A stretch of 64,000 nucleotides of DNA. It comes from Hemerocallis citrina. Its lineage: Eukaryota > Streptophyta > Magnoliopsida > Asparagales > Asphodelaceae. Location of the stretch: positions 304,568,822-304,632,821 of the forward strand of contig CM030361.1 of the NCBI GenBank assembly GCA_017893485.1. Reading direction: 5' to 3'. This document shows positions 35,384 through 44,499 of the stretch, piece by piece; within the stretch, counting starts at the first letter, position 1, and each line of letters begins with the position of its first letter. Under the pieces are notes generated by a model. It was not told the origin of the DNA. It did not search any database and saw nothing but the letters and a program-made list of their open reading frames with translations. The position numbers were made by a program, and so were the translations under genes.

Positions 35384-35634
35384 AACCACATAAACCAATT
35401 TAATTACTCTCTGCCAATGAGTGCATATTTTTATGATGTTGAAAACAAAAGGCATACTCTGTAAACTAAATTGATGAAACAACTTGTAGTCCAAACAAAT
35501 GAAACAGCACCAACTTTACAGCACACACAGGTTCCTTTCATTCACTGTTAGTGACTTAGTTACTGAAACATCTATATAAACCAATTCCACCTTCATGTTT
35601 TAATCACTTCACGGACAGTCTTTGTTGCTTAACC

Positions 35635-35902
35635 ACGGCTTCTTCGGCAGCACAAAAGTACCTACTCTCGGCGTTGCTGATATTTGATGTCCTGGCTTCA
35701 CTATCTTCATCATCTCGCAATCTGAATGAAATTTCTATGAAGGAAAGGCATGAGAAATGGATGGCTCAGTATGGACAAGTGTACAAGGATTCAAAAGAGA
35801 CGGAGTTCAGGTTCAAGATTTTTCAGGCCTATGTTGAGTTCATTGAAGCATTTAATGCTGAGGTAGAAGCTGGGGGCTAACCAATTTACCGATCTCACCA
35901 AT
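35635..35902 (+). pseudogene. Cysteine-protease paralogue, start codon lost, cut by assembly gap
   Basis: Matches the first exon of the gene at 58171, but the initiator ATG is ACG (35635-35637, 'aaccacggct' against 'aaccatggct'). The following frame reads '[16 protein letters not shown]'-type propeptide, with '[16 protein letters not shown]'. Near 35855 the sequence departs ('gctgaggtagaagctggggg'), producing a frameshift and stop at 35878. Its TATA box (35572-35580) is still there. The rest lies in or beyond the N gap. Confidence 0.85.
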
Positions 35903-36402
35903 NNNNNNNNNNNNNNNNNNNNNNNNNNNNNNNNNNNNNNNNNNNNNNNNNNNNNNNNNNNNNNNNNNNNNNNNNNNNNNNNNNNNNNNNNNNNNNNNNN
36001 NNNNNNNNNNNNNNNNNNNNNNNNNNNNNNNNNNNNNNNNNNNNNNNNNNNNNNNNNNNNNNNNNNNNNNNNNNNNNNNNNNNNNNNNNNNNNNNNNNNN
36101 NNNNNNNNNNNNNNNNNNNNNNNNNNNNNNNNNNNNNNNNNNNNNNNNNNNNNNNNNNNNNNNNNNNNNNNNNNNNNNNNNNNNNNNNNNNNNNNNNNNN
36201 NNNNNNNNNNNNNNNNNNNNNNNNNNNNNNNNNNNNNNNNNNNNNNNNNNNNNNNNNNNNNNNNNNNNNNNNNNNNNNNNNNNNNNNNNNNNNNNNNNNN
36301 NNNNNNNNNNNNNNNNNNNNNNNNNNNNNNNNNNNNNNNNNNNNNNNNNNNNNNNNNNNNNNNNNNNNNNNNNNNNNNNNNNNNNNNNNNNNNNNNNNNN
36401 NN
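35903..36402. other. Assembly gap of 500 N
   Basis: Exactly 500 N, probably a placeholder length. It hides the end of the protease pseudogene and the left end of composite B. Confidence 0.99.
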
Positions 36403-36960
36403 GAGAAGTGACCCGAAGTTGTAGAAGTGAATTTCGACTCACGGTCCGAGAGATACGGCCGCGTAATCGATTTTGGTTGGAAAAAAACAACTAAAGCCGG
36501 TACACGGCCGTGTCTCGCAAACCGTGAGTCGAAACTTGCTTCTACAAGTTCGGGTGGCTTGCCCTACGTGAATCCGACCTAGTCGGAAAGTTTTATAATT
36601 TTCGGGTGCCGTTTGCGCGTTTTTCTCAACTTCCCTGCATGTGAATTTTTTGACTTAGAATTTTGTAAGTGCGGTTAGAGTTTAAAATACTTCAAACCAC
36701 CTCCAAAAAATACAAAACTTTGCGAGTTGGTTGGTGTCCCCTATGAGAAGCCAAACCAACTTGTAGAAGCGAGTTTCGACTCACGGTTCGAGAGATACGG
36801 CCGCGTATCGCTTTCGGTTGAAAAAAACTCAAATTAAGTGATACACGGCCGTATTTCTGGAACCGTTAGTAGAAACTGACTTTTACTAGTTGTGGTGGCT
36901 TGCGCACTTATAAAAACACCAAATACAACGGTTTAGTACCCCTAACTATTCTCCTTTTCA
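36403..36960 (+). repeat. 343-bp-type hairpin repeats, left side (about 2 units)
   Basis: Two units upstream of the FAR1/MULE gene. Each has an inverted pair: 'cttgtagaagcgagtttcg', 'actcacggttcgagagatac' and 'ggccgcgtatcgctttcgg', then a T/A-rich loop and the complementary arm. Their order is the reverse complement of the right-hand array. Confidence 0.85.
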
Positions 36961-36973
36961 CGGTTTCTTAGGT

Positions 36974-39193
36974 ATGGACAGTTTCGAAGGAAGTTCTGTT
37001 GCCGGAGATAAATTTGTTCGTGCACAACAAATTGGCGAGTATCTTCCTCATGTTGACGAGCACCTAAAACCGAAGATTGGTATGACATTTCCCACTCTTG
37101 AGGATGCGGAAAAATTTTATTCATCATATTGCAAATGTGCGGGATTCTCTATGCGTAAGGATGGAAATAAATATAAGGGAAACGATGTAGTGGATAAATC
37201 ATACGTTTGTAATAAAGCCGGAGAGTCACCGAACAGCCATAATGAAACTAGACGAGGTACAACTTCTAGAACGAATTGCAAAGCTTTCGTCCGTGTCAAA
37301 CTAAACCCACGTAGTAATTCACAAAGTAATTCGTGGATTCTTTATTTGTTAAATGAAGCACACAATCACGAATTTACTTCACCGGGTAGACGTCACTTGC
37401 TACCTCGAAACCGTGAATTGACTAAGACAGATAAAAATGTAATTGGTCAACTTACCGAAGCTAATGTCCCTGTATGCAAACAAATGCTATTCTTTGAAGG
37501 TGCAAGTGGAGGTAATGAGAAAATTGGATTCACCGAAACCGATGTCAGAAATCTCAGGAGAGACGAGATGGAGGGTTTAAAAGGACACGACGGACAAATG
37601 CTACTTGAGTTTTTTGAATCCAAAAAGGAGACCGATCCCTTATTCTATTTTGATTACCAATGTGATCCCGAAGGGCGATTGTTACATTGTATCTGGGTGG
37701 ACGGTATCGCTAGAAAGAATTACAAAGTATTTGGGAATGTTCTCTGCTTTGACGCTACCTACAACACAAACCGATACGGGATGTTGTTCGTACCATTTGT
37801 CGGATTCAACCATCATTGGCAATCAATATTCCTAGGTTGTGGGTTTATCCCCAATGAGAAGACATCCTCATTTGAGTGGTTCTTTGAAAAGTGGCGTGCT
37901 GCAATGGCATTTGAACCGATCAACATCGTGACAGATGAGGATCGTGGGATAACTTCTGCAATTTCCAAAGTTTTCCCAATCACTTCACATAGATATTGCA
38001 TTTGGCATATTTTGGATAAGCTACCGCATGAAGTTCGAAAGCCGAATAACGTTGATGAGTTCAGGGATGCTTTGAAGACTATCATTTATACGGCGGAATT
38101 TAAAACAGAATTCGAACAGAAGTGGAACAATTTGATCTCACAGTACAAACTGGAAAATAACAAATGGTTGAAGGAAAAATTTGAGATCCGCGAAAAATGG
38201 GCCCCTGTGTATGCAAGAGACTCATTTTGGGGGGGCATGTTGAGTACCCAACGTAGCGAATCGCTACATTCATCCCTGAAGCACCATACTCATAAAAAGT
38301 ACTCACTACATGAATTTGCCGTCATCTTTGACCGACTCTTAGTAAAACAAAGACACGATGAACTTAAAGAAACACATCGTAATCGCGATGAGCGGCCAAA
38401 ATTGAAGACCGAGTGGGCATTGGAGTCACAGATGGCAGGGACATACACTTTGAAGATTTTCTACAAATTTCAACAAGAAGTTGTCAAAAGCTTATTACTT
38501 AATGTGAGTTTAATTGCGAGTATGGATACACCGGATAATGCAGCTTATTCTGTAACAGTCTGTGGAAATTCAGAACCGGGGAGGGTGATTTCTTATTGTA
38601 AAATCACTAAAATTGCTAAATGCCCTTGTTCCATGTACTACTTCGTAGGCATTCCCTGCAAACATCTACTTGCAGTTATTCGGTTCACAGATCACACCGC
38701 ACTACCCGAGCAATATATTTGTAGGCGATGGATCAGGGATCAACTAACGAGAAGCAGCATACCGGTTCCCAATAATATGAGCGATAATTTTGCTTCGCGT
38801 TATTGTGAACTGAGTATGCACTCAAGATATTTGGTCGATCTTGGTTGTTCTTCAGAGCGAGGATACAAGTACATGCTCGACCACATGCTGAAGGGAATTG
38901 AAGGCTTTGCTAAGATTGACTCAGTGAACAGCACACCACACGAAGGTAGCACACAACCTGAGAGTGGTGGACATGCACATGCACATGCACATGTAGGTGA
39001 CCCTGTACAGTGCACCACAAAGGGGAGGCCTAAAGGGAAACGGTTGAAGTCTGTAAGAGAAAGTCAAAAAACGAAGAGGCCAAGACTTTGCAGGACATGC
39101 CTTCGTGTCGTAGGTCACGATTCACGGAATTGCCCAAAAATTGTAGCAAGATATTATATTAGAGATTTTGTATTTGTTAATTGGACTCAATGA
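36974..39193 (+). CDS. FAR1/FHY3-type MULE transposase, intact
   Basis: Single open frame of 739 residues. A FAR1 DNA-binding (WRKY-GCM1 zinc) domain spans about 36-145 ('GMTFPTLEDAEKFYSSYCKC'...'NEAHNHEF'). The MULE DDE domain follows, with D260 ('CFDATYNTNRYG'), D321 ('IVTDEDRG') and E429 ('STQRSESLHS') and the usual 'SHRYCIWHI' block. A complete SWIM finger (C550, C552, C562, H564) and a C-terminal Cys/His knuckle ('LCRTCLRVVGHDSRNC') finish it. A GRPKGKR basic stretch (about 690) may be a nuclear signal. Unlike the MULE A protein, all zinc ligands are kept. FAR1-family proteins include domesticated transcription factors, but its position among element repeats points to a transposon copy. 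A short acidic reading frame at about 39240-39310 ('NEEAPNAVESDDDEGEG') after a possible AG acceptor may be a second exon. Confidence 0.9.
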   Translation: MDSFEGSSVAGDKFVRAQQIGEYLPHVDEHLKPKIGMTFPTLEDAEKFYSSYCKCAGFSMRKDGNKYKGNDVVDKSYVCNKAGESPNSHNETRRGTTSRTNCKAFVRVKLNPRSNSQSNSWILYLLNEAHNHEFTSPGRRHLLPRNRELTKTDKNVIGQLTEANVPVCKQMLFFEGASGGNEKIGFTETDVRNLRRDEMEGLKGHDGQMLLEFFESKKETDPLFYFDYQCDPEGRLLHCIWVDGIARKNYKVFGNVLCFDATYNTNRYGMLFVPFVGFNHHWQSIFLGCGFIPNEKTSSFEWFFEKWRAAMAFEPINIVTDEDRGITSAISKVFPITSHRYCIWHILDKLPHEVRKPNNVDEFRDALKTIIYTAEFKTEFEQKWNNLISQYKLENNKWLKEKFEIREKWAPVYARDSFWGGMLSTQRSESLHSSLKHHTHKKYSLHEFAVIFDRLLVKQRHDELKETHRNRDERPKLKTEWALESQMAGTYTLKIFYKFQQEVVKSLLLNVSLIASMDTPDNAAYSVTVCGNSEPGRVISYCKITKIAKCPCSMYYFVGIPCKHLLAVIRFTDHTALPEQYICRRWIRDQLTRSSIPVPNNMSDNFASRYCELSMHSRYLVDLGCSSERGYKYMLDHMLKGIEGFAKIDSVNSTPHEGSTQPESGGHAHAHAHVGDPVQCTTKGRPKGKRLKSVRESQKTKRPRLCRTCLRVVGHDSRNCPKIVARYYIRDFVFVNWTQ

Positions 39194-39690
39194 ATGTTAA
39201 TTTGGTCGGCACTAACTCATTCTTCTTCCTTATTTAGTGGATCGGTGGGGAATGAAGAAGCTCCAAACGCTGTAGAGAGTGATGATGACGAAGGCGAAGG
39301 TTCGTGCTAGGGGGTTTTAAGTACTTTAATATGTATGTCATATCAAACTTTCAAAATAATGACCGAATAATTGCTGAATTTTATATTTATTCGTGCAGAT
39401 ATTTATTAATTTCGACTGGATTGTTAACTTTGTTTTTTTTTTCCTTGTATAGGTCCAGAATGAAACAAAGAAAAACTCGCCCAGTGGAAAGAAGCAATGC
39501 GTTGAAAAATACATGGCTTTTGCATTGTATATTTATGTGGATAATTCACGTAGGCTTGTTTGGTACAAGTAAATTAATGATGTATTTAATCATAATGTAA
39601 TGTCTGTATGTCAATTTATTTTGTGTATTTGTGAACAAAAAATATGTTACTATGGATTTTGACCAAGTATTTGGTAGCGAATGCTTATTT
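39194..39690. other. 3' flank of the FAR1/MULE gene
   Basis: Contains the possible acidic exon noted above and otherwise AT-rich sequence. No other gene. Confidence 0.4.
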
Positions 39691-40545
39691 AAGGCGAACA
39701 ATTGCTACTTATGCAAACACATCTAAAAGCTAAAAAAATAGAAGACTAAGAGAAACACTGTGGAAAAAAACAGGCAGAGCCAGCGGCCCTCCCTACCGCT
39801 TGAGAGAAACCGAGCATGCACTTGTACACTGAAACAAGTCTCTCTGCTCCTGCATCTTCATACACAAGAACAATTGTAGGCGACCATCCTTGAACTCAAA
39901 TTTCTTCTACAACTCAAACTTCTTCCTCCCTATTAGGAAGAAAAAAGAGGTCTTGAATGCATAAGTAGCCAGTTGTACCCCCTGCATACAATTTCGTTCT
40001 CTATTGTTATACAGAATGTAAAAATTCTCCGCTTCGTCGGATAGAGTAGTAGTGGTTGTAACCGTATATTCAAAGTACTTGACGACTTCTTGACACGCAC
40101 TCCTCATATTCGTACTATTTGTTGCACGATTGTGAGGTGTGCATGCCAAGAAGTCGAAAAGTACCATGAATACACTGTGACAGCCACCACTACTCCATCC
40201 GACGAAAGCAGAGAATTTTTACATTCTGTGTAACAATAGAGAACGAATGTGTATGAAAGGCGGACAATTGCTACTTATGCAAACACATCTAAAAGCTAAA
40301 AAAATAGAAGACTAAGAGAAACACTGTGGAAAAAAACACCTAAAGAGCCGGCAGCCCTTCCTACCCCTTGAGAGAAACCGAGCATGCACTTGTACACGAC
40401 AGTCCTTCAAGAACAAGTCTCTCTACTCTTGCCAATCTTCATACACAAGAACAATTGTAGGCGACCATCCTTGAACTCAATTTTCTTCTACAACTCAAAC
40501 TTTGTCTTCCCTATTGGGAAGAAAAGAGGGGTCTTGAAGAGAAGA
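39691..40545. repeat. Direct duplication (about 565-bp offset) around a long hairpin
   Basis: 'aattgctacttatgcaaaca' and about 270 following bases at 39697 recur at about 40264 with small differences. The two copies flank the inverted repeat at 39991-40250. Confidence 0.85.
39991..40250. repeat. Inverted repeat with about 120-base arms
   Basis: 'atttcgttctctattgtta', 'cagaatgtaaaaattct' and 'cgtcggat' at 39991-40045 are matched by the reverse complement at about 40195-40250. The pairing continues through 'gacttcttg' and 'gcacg' to a short loop near 40120. A transcript would fold into a long, slightly mismatched hairpin, a plausible small-RNA source. No known miRNA is claimed. Confidence 0.8.
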
Positions 40546-40940
40546 AGAGAACATTGATTACACCTGGTCTTGAAGAGAAGAAGAGAAGAAGAGAACATTT
40601 ATGAAGATTGAGGAGACTCCACTTGAGTTCTCTTGAAGAGAAGAAGAGGAGACTCATTCTCTACGGGATGAGTTCAACTCTCTCACATATAGGCTAGAAA
40701 AAAGAAGGGGAGCATGATAAGATAGAAGATTGTAGAGAAGGCTGCTCATCAATAGGTTTATAGATCAACACAAAACGGAGAAGACAAAGAGTGATTAAAC
40801 ATAAAGAAGAAGAAGACAATAAGGATAAACCTGTTAGTCAACCAAGTTATGACACAATATTCGAAAAAGGAGCAGCAAGGACAACAATTGTCCCCACCAA
40901 ATTGATACACATCTCAACTTGTACAGTGTCTGTAAATTAC
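40546..40940. other. GA-rich sequence with short duplications
   Basis: 'gtcttgaagagaagaagaga' is repeated around 40531-40660. No gene. Confidence 0.5.
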
Positions 40941-40948
40941 ACCTGGTT

Positions 40949-41122
40949 AACCCGTTCTTGGTGACAACGGGTTAGTTACACCTAACCCGTCGTTGCCAAG
41001 AACGGGTTAAGTGTACTTTAACTATTTGCGAAATTCTGCCAATATACTTTAACTTAACCCGTTAATGATGATAACGGGTTAAGTACTTGTACCCGTGATC
41101 GTCAGTAACGGGTTAAGTGTAC
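40949..41122. repeat. Module cluster B-I (4 inverted modules)
   Basis: Four copies of (TTAA)CCCGTT-N9-AACGGG(TTAAG), starting near 40949, 40983, 41054 and 41090. Every spacer has nine bases; some half-sites have one change (CCGTC, CCGTG). Confidence 0.85.
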
Positions 41123-41540
41123 CTAAATCAATTGTACTGATAATTATTAAATCGCATGTAAAAAAAATGTGTAAACAAGTATGTCAATATAACTTATAGT
41201 TCACTGAATGTAAGAAAAAATTATGATAAACTACAAATATTAAATACGTTAATATTTGTAGCTGGGAGGTGATAGGTAATAAGTTTCCAATGTTGAGTTT
41301 ATAGATATTTAAGTTCTATCATTAATCACATACGCCTCTCCACTCTTTACGTACATTGCCTTCTGAACTCTACAAAATAGACAGTCATATGTATGTTCTT
41401 TGTTTTTTTATATTTTTTTTTAATTCCATTCCTAGCCACATAACTAACCAATATAAAATTGATATCATCAAACGAATATTAAAATTAACACAAATTAATT
41501 TGTATTTTGGTTCATAAAAAACAATAAAAAAAAATGTTGT

Positions 41541-41598
41541 AGGTTAGGGTTAGGGTTAGTCTAGGGTTAATAGGGTTAGGGGTTAGGGTTAGGGTTGG
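41541..41598 (+). repeat. Telomere-like GGGTTA array 1
   Basis: Repeats of GGTTAGGGTTA with variants (TCTAGGGTTAATAGGG). The unit lacks the third T of the canonical plant TTTAGGG. It is interstitial, not a chromosome end. Confidence 0.85.
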
Positions 41599-41649
41599 AG
41601 TCTCCACTCTTTGATCCTTCGTAGCAGACACTTTAATATGGGAAAAACC

Positions 41650-42910
41650 TAAAGTACATAACCAAATGTAGATCCCCACATGTAGCCTATATATTGGCTA
41701 CATCCACATGTAGATCCCCAAATGTAGAGTCCCCACTCTTTTGACTGACCGAAGTGCCTGCTTTGAGATTGAGTTCTACTTGTTTAGCTTGTTATGGGGG
41801 GAAAAACCACATGTAGATCCCACATGTACCCTATATGGGGGAAAAACCACATGTAGATCCCACATGTACCCTATATAGGGGAAAAACCACATGTAGATCC
41901 CACATGTAGTCTATATGGGGGAAAAACCACATGTAGATCCCCACATGTAGCCTATGTATGGAAAAAACCATATGTAGATTCCCTAATATGGGTACTTGAG
42001 GGATGCACTTATTGTGGAAGGACCGATAAGAATCATTTTAGGCTTTCTTGCTGGTCCTCATTCTAATTTGCCGTTGATAGAACACATGTACATACCCACA
42101 TGCTGAGATCCCTAATGGAAAAGCCTAACCAGATGTGTCACGTGATCCGCATCTCGTCATCAGATGAGATTAATTGGCCATCAAGAACTGGATCTGTACA
42201 TAATAATCTAAAAAACAATAAAAAAACCTAAAAAACAATACAAAACCCTAAAAACAATAAAAAAAACCTAAAAAACAATAAAAAAATGTTGTATGTTAGG
42301 GTTAGGGTTAGTCTAGGGTTAGTAGATTAGGGTTAGGGGTTAGCGTTAGGGTAAATGTAGCGTTAAACTCTTCCCTCTGCTTCTCTTCATAGTAGAACAA
42401 GTTCAATATGAGAAAAACCTAAAGTACATAGCCAAATGTAGATCCCAACATGTAGCAAGTATATTGGCTACATCACGTGATCCGCATCTCGTCATCAGAT
42501 GAGATTAATTGGCGATCAAGAACTGGATCTGTACATGGGATCCCACATGTAGCCTATATAGGGAATCCCACATGTAGAATACCACATGTAGCCTATATAG
42601 GGAAAAAACCACATGTAGATCCTACATGTAGCCTATATGAGGGCGAAACCACATGTAGATCCCCACATGTAGCCTATATAGGAAAAAAACCACATGTAGA
42701 TCCCACATGTAGCCTATATGGGGGGAAAACGACATGTAGATCCCCACATGTAGCCTATATGGGGGAAAAACCACATGTAGATCCCCACATGTAGCCTATA
42801 TAGGGAAAAAACCACGTGTAGATCCCACATGTAGCCTATATGGGGAAAAACCACATGTAGATCCCCACATGTAGCCTATATGGGGGAAAAACCACATGTA
42901 GATCCCCACA
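41650..42910. repeat. 'ACATGTAG' minisatellite (about 42-46-bp units)
   Basis: The unit reads about 'ccacatgtagatcccc', 'acatgtagcctatat', 'ggggaaaaa', with two ACATGT palindromes per unit. Blocks lie at about 41795-41960 and 42540-42910. A larger duplication (about 41510-41710 against 42265-42475) includes the telomere-like arrays; 'catctcgtcatcagatgaga' recurs at 42151 and 42487. ORF 42477-42794 is only the repeat translated. Confidence 0.88.
42295..42352 (+). repeat. Telomere-like GGGTTA array 2
   Basis: Same orientation and context as array 1 ('aaaaaatgttgtatgttagg' before it), part of the larger duplication. Confidence 0.85.
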
Positions 42911-43343
42911 TCCACGTACAAAAAGACCAATAACGGGTTTGGATCAACTGTGATGATGAGGGTATTCCTAATGGAAAAGCACCTCTGTGTTATTAGAGTG
43001 CAATGCCACCAGATCTAATTACTTAGCTAACAAGAACTGGATCTGATCACATGTGGGGGCACAAGTTCACATGTAGTAGCACAATAAAGACATGTGGGAG
43101 AAGATATATTTGATTAGCCATGATTTGAACCTTCAAATTTGATTGACTGATGGATCGATGGATTCATTAGTGTGGAAATTTAGAACGGCCTGTTAATGTA
43201 CTACAAGTTAACGACTCGTACCACAAATTAAGATACATGCCATGTTTTACATGTGGTTCCACATGTTACAAAGTCAAATATGGATGTGGGGATCCACAAA
43301 TATGAACCTAATTAACCAAAACAAAAAAATATACACTCACCAA

Positions 43344-43417
43344 TAACCCTATCTTAACCTAACCCTAACCCTAACCCGACACTAACCCTACCTTAACCTA
43401 ACCCTAACCCTAACCCC
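43344..43417 (-). repeat. Telomere-like CCCTAA array 3, opposite orientation
   Basis: 'aacctaaccctaaccctaac' with variants, repeated twice around 'ccgacactaaccctacctt'. It faces arrays 1 and 2, closing the core of composite B. Confidence 0.85.
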
Positions 43418-43632
43418 TTGGTACAAAAATCTCGTAATTTAATTTTTTTACTTTCACAAAACTTATTATGGTAACAAATTTATAGTGGTTAGTTACGAGA
43501 GAATAAATGGAAATTAATAAAAATTATAAACAATTTATGGGCATATTAATGTCACCTTGCACACTTCAGGAGACAGTTCTCGCAAAGAGTGAAGAGAAAT
43601 TTGTAGAAAATCCAAAATTTCAAACGCCCTAA

Positions 43633-44085
43633 ACCGGTATTCATAATCACGGGTTAAGTAACCCTAACCCGTTATTTATAAGAACGGGTTAGGTAAGTAG
43701 ATTTTGGCAGAGAATAATTTGAAAACTTGGATAGGGTCCTGGCAATAACTCTCTACCTAACCCGTTCTCGTGAACGACGGGTTAATTACACCTAATCCGT
43801 TATTCCCAAGAACGGCTTAAAGACAGCGATATTGGCAGTATTTTGGTCTGTAGGAATTAAATGACTGCCAATATCGCTCTACCTAAGCCGTTGTCGTGAA
43901 GAACGGGTTAAGTTCACTTAACCCATTGTTCACAGTGACGGGTTAAGAAGATACATATTAGCAGAACTTTACCAAGACATGGTCTGTAGGCTTCCAAAGG
44001 ACTGTCAATATCTCTCTACCTAACCCGTCTTTACTGATAACGGGTTAAGCTAATTAACCCGTTATCATCAATAACGGGTTAAGTA
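43633..44085. repeat. Module cluster B-II (8 inverted modules)
   Basis: Eight modules of the TTAACCCGTT-N9-AACGGGTTAAG plan lie downstream of the plant-mobile-domain gene. All have a nine-base spacer. Single changes occur in some cores (CCATT, GACGG, CCGTC). Confidence 0.85.
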
Positions 44086-44499
44086 TAGATATTTGTGCAG
44101 AACTTTTGTTTGTTTTGGGTTGTGTATATTTTTCCTGATACAGAAACGATTTCATCAAATGTTGTTCACAAATTCACAAATGAAGGCACATCAAATTAAA
44201 TAATACAACAGATATCTTCACAAGAAAGTTGAAGGCGTACAAATGTACAATGTCAACCAAACCACTTAATTACTTGAAATAAATTCAATATTCAAATATT
44301 TACACCAAAATTATACATATCAGGTTGCACGTGGCCAAAAGACAATTAATTACAAATGAAGGCGTTCTCGACTTTGCCTTGCACACCATGCCCACAAATT
44401 CACCTACAACAGTTTATCAACGTAGAAACAAACAATACGTTAGTTACTGCAATAACAAAATCACCAACCAAAAGATACGCTATTACAGAGTATTAGAGA

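Larger units (their letters stand above)
34380..35902 (+). repeat. Segmental duplicate of the cysteine-protease upstream region
   Basis: Blocks match 56650-58445 in order: 'gtaaatgggaggaa', 'aaccaagtttctaaaag', 'atgaaagcagc', 'gccaatgagtgcatat', 'aaattgatgaaac', 'tctatataaaccaattcc', and then the first protease exon. The copy ends in the N gap. Differences include a LINE insertion here and a SINE insertion in the other copy. Confidence 0.88.

Noticed and set aside
35852..36490. 212-codon open frame across the gap
   Set aside because: Nearly all of it is translated N; it is an artefact.
42477..42794. 105-codon repetitive ORF ('CRSPHVAYIGKKPHVDPTCS')
   Set aside because: It is the ACATGTAG minisatellite read in frame, not a protein.
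41541..43417. True telomere or chromosome end
   Set aside because: Short, degenerate, two orientations, unit not canonical, and genes on both sides.
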